64,000 nucleotides of DNA from Paracamarosporium sp. OC-R06-R3 (taxonomy: Eukaryota > Ascomycota > Dothideomycetes > Pleosporales > Didymosphaeriaceae). Shown here one piece after another: positions 57,005 to 64,000 of the stretch (its first letter is position 1; each line of letters starts with the position of its first letter). The notes below the pieces were generated by a model. That model was not told where the DNA came from and made no database searches. It was given only the letters and a program-made list of their open reading frames with translations. The stretch is from the NCBI GenBank assembly GCA_019828545.1, contig JACVRA010000150.1, forward strand, positions 286,154 through 350,153. The letters run 5' to 3'. A program made the translations under genes and the position numbers.

Positions 57005-59349
57005 ATGGCTGCAGGCGAAGAGCCTGTGCCCCGTGTCGAGGACGACCCTTCGACTGCATCTGACGCCTTATCTTTGCATACCATTGCTGAGACCGATGCC
57101 TACGCGTCTCAAGAGCAGGAGGATGCCGACTTCGCGCTTGCACTGGCCTTGGAGGAGCAGGAAAACCAGCGATATGCTCGTACGCAGAGGATTTTGCGTG
57201 GTCAGGACCCCAACCAAATCAATGCTCCTGTACCAGCACCTACAGAGGCTGAGGCAGTACCACCGTACCGCGATGATCCCGACGCTGTCATAGCTACTGA
57301 AGAAGAAGACGGCAATCTGCCTCCGTACCGCGATGACCCCGATGCAATTCCCGCTGGAGACGAAGCGGTTGAAGCAGACCCCGAGCCTGCGAAACGTCAA
57401 AAAGCCATCGTCCGGATACTCCGAAAACTGTTCAAAACATGGATTTGCTGTCTTATGTTTTCGACTATCACCACCATCCTGATCATTGTAGTAGTGGTCG
57501 TCTTGGTGTTTGTTTATGGCACCAAACCAGAAGCAAAGGAGTCGTCAAAGCAAGCAGCGTGGCTGGCATCCAAATCATCTGACTATGACTTGAAGTTGAC
57601 GAAGCTTTATCCCGCGCTCGAAGCAGGCACCAGAGACACTTGCAAGAATGCTTGGGAGCAGCATGGTCTTGGTCTATCCTGCCATCGCATGATTCTATCC
57701 TCGGCATGGGACAACGGACGTGTCGATGAGGTAAATGCGGAAGGCGCCGATCCCTTCTATTACTCCGAAGCTGTCTGCACGCCTCAGTGCATCAATTCGA
57801 TCAAGCGTAGCGCAATATCTTTGGGCCAGAGCTGTACCAACCGATCCGACCGCTTCGATTTCGCAAGCTATGGCAGTGACGGCAAAGCCTATTTTGAGAA
57901 GGGCAAGATTGAAGAAGGCCCCGCACACGTCGCAAAGAGTTTGTTCGAAAGGTATGAACGACTTTGCCGGCGGCCAGGGAGAAGGTATCAAAAGACGGAG
58001 TGGGGTACCTGTGCAGCCGATCTCTGGATGACTTGGGGCATTGTCGACGGCAAGAACGAGGCGCATATGAATGGCTTAGATGACTTTATGAAGCAGACAT
58101 CAGTGAAGAAGACGATACGGGGTAGAACGCGTCAAGTCACTAAACTTTCTTCTAGCGGTACAAATAACACGCACTACATGCAGGTCCGACAGCGCGAAGT
58201 TGGTCCGGGAGCTGGCGAGACGGATTGCAGTTTCTGCACCCTGGACTGGTTGGAGCGCAAGATGCGCAGCTTTGAATTCGGGCAGATCCTAGATCCGACT
58301 ACAGGTGAAGCCGTCGGCTTTTCTGAATTCCGTAAGAAGCTCGGAAGTGCAATTTGGAGGTGTTCCGGCAGCAATGGTCGTCGCGTATTGAGCAACGTAG
58401 ACCAGAAGTGGAAAGAGCTTGGGTGGTGGTGCGTTGACAAGCCGTGCAACTTCGACAAACCAACGTTCTCTGAGGCGACTATGGCTATCCTACACGGCTG
58501 GCGCGAAGATAATAGCCTCTTGCATGGGCTTCGAGAATTGGTGAAGAAAAATAAAGCGTCCAAGAAGGTTTTGGAGGCATCGCAAGTACTACATGACAGC
58601 CTAAAGGAAATGCCATGTGGAATCGGTTTCTCCGAGATTGTGAGTTATCAAATCCGCCCGGTGAACGGAGACATCCATGCTAACCATTGTAGGTCGCTAA
58701 ACATGAAATCATTCCCTCAGCGCACATAGTCGGACGTCTCTGCAGCGACCAGTGCCGCAATGCCCTAGACCGCCTCATACAGCAGCACGGGCCCCTCTTT
58801 GCTGAAGCCGCAAAGGACCGCGAATTCGGCAGCGTCTTTCATTATCCTACCGCAGTTTCCGAGTCGGTCGAAAAAGTCTGTCTGAGCTCTTCACCAGGCT
58901 CTATCATACAATCATCTGAGAATCTATGCGCTCCCGGATATGCCGCAGTCGGGCACCCCGAATGGATCTTCGCAGGGCGAGACTACGACCTTCCCTCGCG
59001 TCCAGAAATTCTTGACGCCTTCTCGAAGGAGATTGATGCGCTTGCTGCCCGACTGCCTGCACACGAGAATAACCGTTACGGCAATAACCTTGACTCATTG
59101 CGCACTCGGGAGAAGAAGGTTGCTGAGAGTGCATGCAACACGTGTGCCGGGATACTATTCATCGGGTCTGGACCAGACTGGAAGAAAACTACGGACGAAT
59201 TTTTGGACGATAAGAACGTGAATGGGACGAAGTATGTGGCTGCAGCGAAGAAAGGATGGTTGACTTGTGGGAAGATGTATGGCAAGGAATTTAACGAGTG
59301 GCAGCAGAAGCGGATGTGGAAAGAACGTGGGTTGGATCGGTATGACTGA
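57005..59349 (+). CDS. Type II membrane protein with PY-like and UIM-like N-terminus and Cys-rich outer domain
   Basis: Two exons, 57005-58639 and 58693-59349, give 763 residues. No signal peptide is present. The cytosolic N-terminus has DADFALALALEEQE near residue 41, similar to a ubiquitin-interacting motif, and two copies of PPYRDDPDA (about residues 86 and 106), the second preceded by Leu to give LPPY, a PY-type motif. A single hydrophobic helix follows at about 146-171 (TTILIIVVVVVLVFVYG) after a basic stretch, predicting a type II orientation. The remaining 590 residues are rich in Cys and charged residues, with paired Cys (CSFCTLDWLERKM; WGTCAADLWMTWG). I do not recognise the outer domain. 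The intron has GTGAGT and a GCTAACCATTGTAG acceptor region. Confidence 0.83.
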
Positions 59350-59817
59350 ATGATCTATGATACGAATCGCGTCCGTAATATGCTCCATAGGTAGGATGTT
59401 CTGTCTTTTTTGTTATGATGGTTGCTATGTTCGTCTCACATGTATCCGGGGTGATTTTAAGGAATTATATTATTCACATCAATATAAGCAGTCGGTGACC
59501 AAACCTTATGACGTGTCGTCACAAATTATTGATTGGGTTATCTTCCTAGTGATTTGAGTCAGTCCTAGATCCTCAGGTATGAAAGGGGACCAGCCATGAA
59601 AACAATATTCGTCAAGTACAAATTCATCGCCCAACTAAAGCAAACTTTGATGAGTAACAAGGTTGTCTCTCAGTCATGTAAATTTGTATCATACATAGTC
59701 ATGATCATTCTCCCATTGAACGTAACCGGGATGTAAAACATTTCAAACAGATGAGCCCCAGATGTGTCTCTCGTTAGGTACAGCATTATTCTCTCCTTTT
59801 ATACAACCCACATAGCC
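59350..59817. other. Convergent intergenic region, 0.5 kb
   Basis: This is the shared 3' flank of the type II membrane protein and the leftward secreted LRR-like gene. I see no gene. Confidence 0.5.
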
Positions 59818-61083
59818 TCATCTCAACCCGTCTTCTACTTCCGGCCATACCTCGTACGTATACTCTTTCATACGATCAGTCCATGGCCATACCAGCTCCA
59901 TCTTTCCCTCCTCGTTCAACGTGATATTCGCATCATGACTTCCAACAGTGAGCTGCTTCAAATGAGGAAGCGTCTCTATAACCATCCGCGCCGCTTTCTC
60001 CGCCGTTTCAGCACTCTGTTGCGCGATTGTGCGCCCGTAGGCCCGGCCCCAAGCGCCAAAATACGCATTTCCGCACCAAGGTCCACCATCAAAACCCAGT
60101 CCGAGCTGCGATGAGGGGGGAAGCGAAAGAGAAGTTAGGTTTGAAAAGCGGGCGAGAAATTCCAGATGTTGCTTTAGCTTACTGGGATCGTCGTCCCGTC
60201 CGCTACCAAAATATAAATCACCATCCATTTCCAAGCGTGTGATATTGGGTGTGGTGTTTATAATCACCTTGAGCATGTCTTCCCAGCTTGATCGCATAGA
60301 CGAACGCATGCGTAAGCTCTGGAGAGGCAGCCCTCTGGTGGAATTGATCAGAGCTATGCGTGGATCGTACCGGTAATCGATTGTCCCGTTGTAATAGCTC
60401 CACGCGCCATCATCGTAGTACTCGCCTTCCCTTATTGTTTCCAGATTAGGACATTGCGGTACCAACCACTCACTGGACGCCGCTGGAATAAGATTCTTGA
60501 CGCTAGACAGTGTTACGTTGGTGTCTACGAACGCTGCTTTAAAAAAGGACATTGAATTTGGTGTTATGGCCCAATGAAGTGTCTCAAGGTTCGGGAAACT
60601 CGAAAGTACGTCTACGAATAGATACGGGAGCTCTTCCGGAGGCTGCGAATCCTCAGGGAACTTGTAATATCTGGGATCGTCGTGTACGTAAACATCGATA
60701 TGTACGGTTTTCGCGTCTTCAAGCGCCGCTGGACATTCTCTCAGCTCTTGCAACCGCTTAGCAGCGTTCTTCCAGCTTGATCGATCGATACCGTTGCGAA
60801 TATTGATCTTGGCTAGAAGATCTGCTGGCAGAGCCCGCTCAGGTTCTCTTGGCAAGGTCCAGAGATCAGAGTCTTTCGAGCAAATCGCAGTACGGACGTC
60901 TGAATAGCGGGAAAGCCATCTTTTGTTGGTAGCTAACCACGGGTGGTCCGTATCGAGGATGAATTGAGGAATCTTAAGTGACCAGAGACGGTCTTGAAGT
61001 GTGAAGACATGCTCTAAAAAGGCAGGGAGTTGTAATCCATGCGCAAGGGAGGCTAACACAAGAAGGCATATCGCGAATTTCAT
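59818..61083 (-). CDS. Secreted LRR-like protein of unknown function
   Basis: The gene is intronless and gives 421 residues. A signal peptide (MKFAICLLVLASLAHG) is followed by an alpha/beta protein with loosely spaced leucine-rich phrases (VLSSFPNLETLHWAI, IINTTPNITRLEMDGD, FLARFSNLTSLSLPP, VIETLPHLKQLTVGS) of about 25-30 residues. These resemble the LRR part of fungal F-box proteins, but the F-box is missing and a secretion signal is present. At least five N-glycosylation sequons (NVT, NGT, NST, NIT, NLT) support passage through the ER. Aromatic residues cluster around residue 220 (YYDDGAWSYYNGTIDYRYD). No enzyme motif is seen. It is divergent from the alpha/beta hydrolase gene. Confidence 0.85.
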   Translation of the reverse strand: MKFAICLLVLASLAHGLQLPAFLEHVFTLQDRLWSLKIPQFILDTDHPWLATNKRWLSRYSDVRTAICSKDSDLWTLPREPERALPADLLAKINIRNGIDRSSWKNAAKRLQELRECPAALEDAKTVHIDVYVHDDPRYYKFPEDSQPPEELPYLFVDVLSSFPNLETLHWAITPNSMSFFKAAFVDTNVTLSSVKNLIPAASSEWLVPQCPNLETIREGEYYDDGAWSYYNGTIDYRYDPRIALINSTRGLPLQSLRMRSSMRSSWEDMLKVIINTTPNITRLEMDGDLYFGSGRDDDPSKLKQHLEFLARFSNLTSLSLPPSSQLGLGFDGGPWCGNAYFGAWGRAYGRTIAQQSAETAEKAARMVIETLPHLKQLTVGSHDANITLNEEGKMELVWPWTDRMKEYTYEVWPEVEDGLR

Positions 61084-61719
61084 GTTGTTAGTTAGAATGG
61101 TTGGCTGGGCGGTAGTCCGGATATCAACAGTTCAAAATGGTGATTGCTGCCTGAAAACCTTGGCGACGTCGTAAACGTTGACACGACATTGTATGCAGCA
61201 AAGGTCTATGTCTACCCCGAACATTGAATGCCTTGAACGGCCACATCATGTCTTTAGAATAAAGACCAAGCAAGCGACGTTGCAGCAGCGCAAAGGGTGG
61301 GTTTGCCGTCGCCGAACTAGAACGACTAGCGCAGTACAGTGCCCCTCATATGTGGAGACGTGCAGTACTTCTGACATCTATTCTGACATTGTGGTTCGAC
61401 CGATACATGGTTTGGCTACGATGTTCATTGGATAGCGCAATGGTTACTTTACTTGAGCATCAGGATACGGTAAATGCAAGTGCAAAATGATAAGCTCTTA
61501 GTCATAAGAGACTACCGGTACCTCGACCCAAGAGCATCCGTGTCAACTCGTCCACCCTAAGGATCACGCCCCAAGGATTACCTCAAGCTTGACTCATTAG
61601 TCAGATGTTACACGTGCGTGCCGTGATACAAATACTCTACGACCTCTCTGTCGGCTTCAAAGTATCATACTTGATTCTTGAACGGCCACAACAAAATCCG
61701 GACCTTCCCGCTCACAAAA
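61084..61719. other. Intergenic region, 0.6 kb, between divergent genes
   Basis: This holds the promoters of the LRR-like gene and the alpha/beta hydrolase. The frame 61178-61435 has no domain. Confidence 0.5.
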
Positions 61720-62643
61720 ATGACCAAGCCAACCATCCTCCTTGTCCCGGGCTCCTTCGCAGCTCCTGGTATCTATAAAGATCTTGTAGACCGACTGCGC
61801 TGTAATGGTTCCCCTGCCCTTGCCATTGACCTGCCCTCGACACAGAAGAGACTAGGCCTCGAGCCAGCCACTATGCAGGAAGACGCGAAGCATATCCGTG
61901 CTGTTGCTGAGGCCTTAATTGTACAAGGCAGAGAGGTTGTTGTCTTGTGTCACGTATGTACAATGTGTGTATGAAGCGGATCCGTCCTAGCTGACTTTGT
62001 ATTTCTGCGATTAGAGCTACGGTGGAACTCCGACCACAGAGGCTCTTGCAGGTGTTCCGGTAAAGAGGATCATCTATCTGACGGCTATCGCTCCGAAAGT
62101 TGGCGAGTCACATGCTGATGCTATAGCTGGGCCGATGATCGAAGCGCTCATTAATAGTGCCGTGGTACGTAAATTTAGAGCATCATTTGGAAATCTGGAT
62201 GATACCGGATGCAAGAGCAAACACTGACATTGCACTTGAAAGGGCGGCTTTATGCACAGCGACCCCATCCAGCTAGCCGGCGGCATTGGTAATGATTTCG
62301 ACTCGTGGGAGTACGCCTATGAATGTGCCCTTCAGCTTCCTCACCACTCTGCTATCTCTTTCACGGAAAAGGTAACCCAGGCGGCCTACGAGAAGGTCCC
62401 TGTAAGCTATATCTTCACTGAGAAGGATCTCATCGTGAGCCCAGGTTAGTAATCATGTCTAACGCACTTAGTATCGAGAAACTAACGGTACCTGAATCAG
62501 AAAACCAAGAGAAGTATATCAAGGTGATTGAGGAGGCACAAGGGAAGAAGATCAATGTTATTAGGAAACCTTGGGGTCACTGCCCGAACTGGAGTTATCC
62601 TGGGGAGCTGGTAGAAGTCTTGATAGATGAAGCTGGAAAATAG
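61720..62643 (+). CDS. Alpha/beta hydrolase (small esterase-like)
   Basis: Four exons, 61720-61953, 62015-62164, 62243-62444 and 62501-62643, give 242 residues, usual for short family members. The first strand reads PTILLVPGSFAAPGIY, with the oxyanion Gly-Ser. The nucleophile Ser is the first codon of exon 2: CH/SYGGTP, the H-S-Y-G-G elbow being split by intron 1. The acid lies near SYIFTEKDLIVSP, and the His is in PWGHCPNWSYP. The pattern resembles plant and bacterial methyl-ester/salicylate-type esterases and fungal relatives of unknown substrate. The intron at 62445-62500 has a weaker donor (GTTAGT), and its removal joins SPENQEKY. No secretion signal is present. Confidence 0.92.
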
Positions 62644-63427
62644 AGCTAAAACGAAAATCGTGAAGCTGTCCCCACAATGAAAGCTTCCTCATAAGGCAAT
62701 CTAGCTCTGATGCTGCCTTGTTTGAGTTTCTAAGTTAACTCATCATGTGGTTTTGTCGGCTTGATACATAGCATGGAAGCTGAAGTTAGTGCATGTTTTG
62801 ACTTAACGTCTATCCCGTAGATCAGGAAAACCCACCGTGGAGAAAATTAAGCGAGGTACCTCAGCTTCAAGTGTGCACATTTGGTGGTAAGTGGTGTAAT
62901 AATTAATTCGCAAGTATTCATGGCGTGCTATACCTTTTAATCTGTAGAAAAACCACTTTGTATACAAAAAATACATGCGCGTGGTCATGTTCCGGCGTAT
63001 AATGTATCCTAGCATCTTATTGAGTACGACAACGTTCCCGCTCAAATTGAGTTTCACGAACCCAGAACTCTTGTTTTTCTTTAGAAGTTTCGATAAAACA
63101 ATCTTTAAAGCCTAGACATTCGATGACTTATCTTACCATGTACATAGCAGCATTGTGGCGTGCAGATCTGGGTCAGTCGCAATGGTAGGTGGTGCTTCAG
63201 TGAGGCGATGCCCGCAACGAGTCACCAGCTACGTAATCAGCTTCAGGTAATATAAGTTTGTCATCGTCCAAGCCAAATTGTGGCTGTGCTGCTGTGGCTA
63301 TACGCCTTTCATAATAGCCGCTAAAGCGTGTCCATGCAAGACGCTCGTCAAATTAACGTCGCAGTAATTCTAAGTACGTAAAGCTGCATTCTTGACATAT
63401 TCTCCTAGATTAGAAGCACTCTTTTAT
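62644..63427. other. Convergent intergenic region, 0.8 kb
   Basis: This AT-rich interval lies between the alpha/beta hydrolase and the TPR protein. Its right part is the latter's 3' flank. I see no gene; the frame 62803-63057 (minus) has no domain. Confidence 0.5.
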
Positions 63428-64000
63428 CTATCTCGTATCCAACTTACTAAACTTGCGAATTATGCGCTTTAGGGACCTTGACTTTGTCGCTCCAACCTCT
63501 GCAGCCTTACCTTGATCTTTGGGATCTAGGGGCGTAGCTTGCAACGTTTCGAGTCGATCTCTTAGCTGCTTACACCATTTTGAAGAAGGCCCTTGGATAG
63601 TTGTATAACCTCCTAAAGCGCGAGTGTACATGGTCTTCGCCGTCTCTACCCGACCTATTATAGAGAGTAGGTCACCAAAGCCGAACATCGTATTCAACGC
63701 TGGCAAATACGACAGCAGTAGTTTTGGGCCAAGCGCCTCCTCATAGCCTTGCAGCGCCCGGCTGTACATGGCCTCTGCCTCTGCCAGCTTGCCTTGGTTG
63801 GCGTAGAGATTGCCTAGGTTGTTGACCGTCATAAGGGTCGACGTGTGCTTTGGTCCGAGTGCCTCCTCGTAGCCTTGCAGCGCCCGGCTGTACATGGCCT
63901 CTGCCTCTGCCAGCTTGCCTTCGTCAGCGTAGAGCAAGCCTAGGTTGTTGACCGTATCAAGGGTCGATGTGTGCTTTGGTCCGAGTGCCTCCTCGTAGCC
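63428..64000 (-). CDS. TPR-repeat protein, C-terminal part (NLR or kinesin-light-chain-like), runs off the window
   Basis: The frame is open to the right edge, giving 190 residues of the C-terminus; the N-terminus and start lie outside. At least two complete 42-residue TPR units of the TPR_12 (kinesin light chain) type are visible, with ALGPKHTSTL, TVNNLGNLYANQGKLAEAEA and MYSRALQGYEE. A diverged last unit (FGDLLSIIGRVETAKTMYTR) and a basic tail (SRSLKRIIRKFSKLDTR) follow. In ascomycetes such arrays most often end NACHT/NB-ARC proteins that act in non-self recognition, but this cannot be told from the C-terminus alone. The stop is TAA/TAG-side at 63428. Confidence 0.85.
   Translation of the reverse strand, partial: GYEEALGPKHTSTLDTVNNLGLLYADEGKLAEAEAMYSRALQGYEEALGPKHTSTLMTVNNLGNLYANQGKLAEAEAMYSRALQGYEEALGPKLLLSYLPALNTMFGFGDLLSIIGRVETAKTMYTRALGGYTTIQGPSSKWCKQLRDRLETLQATPLDPKDQGKAAEVGATKSRSLKRIIRKFSKLDTR
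63723..64000 (-). repeat. Tandem 126-bp repeats coding TPR units
   Basis: Units start at about 63723 and 63849, with a third beginning at about 63975 and cut by the window edge. The first half of each unit is almost identical: the stretch coding for AEAEAMYSRALQGYEEALGP differs at only a few bases. The exact spacing of 126 bp equals one 42-residue TPR. Confidence 0.88.

Overview
The window looks like nuclear DNA from a filamentous ascomycete (Pezizomycotina). A dothideomycete is the best guess, but no ribosomal or other marker gene is present to confirm it. The reasons are short introns (mostly 47-112 nt) with GT..CTAAC..AG signals, separately transcribed genes on both strands, and families typical of this group: PTH11-like 7TM receptors, a CFEM domain, a Zn2Cys6 regulator, CBM18 and But2 domains, short F-box-like proteins, GH92 and GH93 enzymes, and a TPR array like those ending fungal NLR proteins. 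I recognise no tRNA, rRNA, CRISPR array or intact transposon.

Layout. 1-17 kb: a secreted GH93/sialidase-fold enzyme (-); a disordered protein with 12-residue repeats (-) divergent from V-ATPase subunit d, VMA6 (+); a six-exon protein of unknown function (+); a secreted GH92 alpha-mannosidase (+); a DHA1 drug-type MFS transporter (-). 17-25 kb: a two-CBM18 plus But2 cell-wall protein (-), a class C beta-lactamase-fold hydrolase (-), and a PTH11-like receptor (+). 25-36 kb: a small Gly-rich protein (-), a CFEM-PTH11 receptor (+), an F-box-like protein (-) and a cupin protein (-), separated by long gene-poor stretches. 36-44 kb: two anion/cation-symporter type MFS permeases and a secreted/membrane Pro-rich protein. 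44-53 kb: a Zn2Cys6 factor, a PhyH-type dioxygenase, a possible beta-keto-acid cleavage enzyme relic, an F-box-like gene broken by an in-frame TGA (or carrying an unusual intron), and a divergent pair of a tungstate-binding-like protein and an SMP-30 lactonase. 54-64 kb: an auxin-efflux-carrier family transporter, an atypical Rho/Ras-like GTPase with a CaaX box, a type II membrane protein with PY-like and UIM-like motifs, a secreted LRR-like protein, an alpha/beta hydrolase, and the 3' end of a TPR protein whose repeats are nearly identical at the DNA level.

Most genes appear to be independent units. The stretch with the best case for working together is 42.3-53.1 kb (permease, regulator, 2-oxoglutarate dioxygenase, lactonase, ligand-binding protein), which reads like a small-molecule catabolic neighbourhood; this is inferred from gene content alone. 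The two PTH11-like receptors, the CBM18 protein and the secreted glycosidases point to a fungus that senses and works on host or plant-polymer surfaces. Exon boundaries were placed by reading splice signals and checking that the frame stays open and the total length divides by three; they have not been tested against transcripts.
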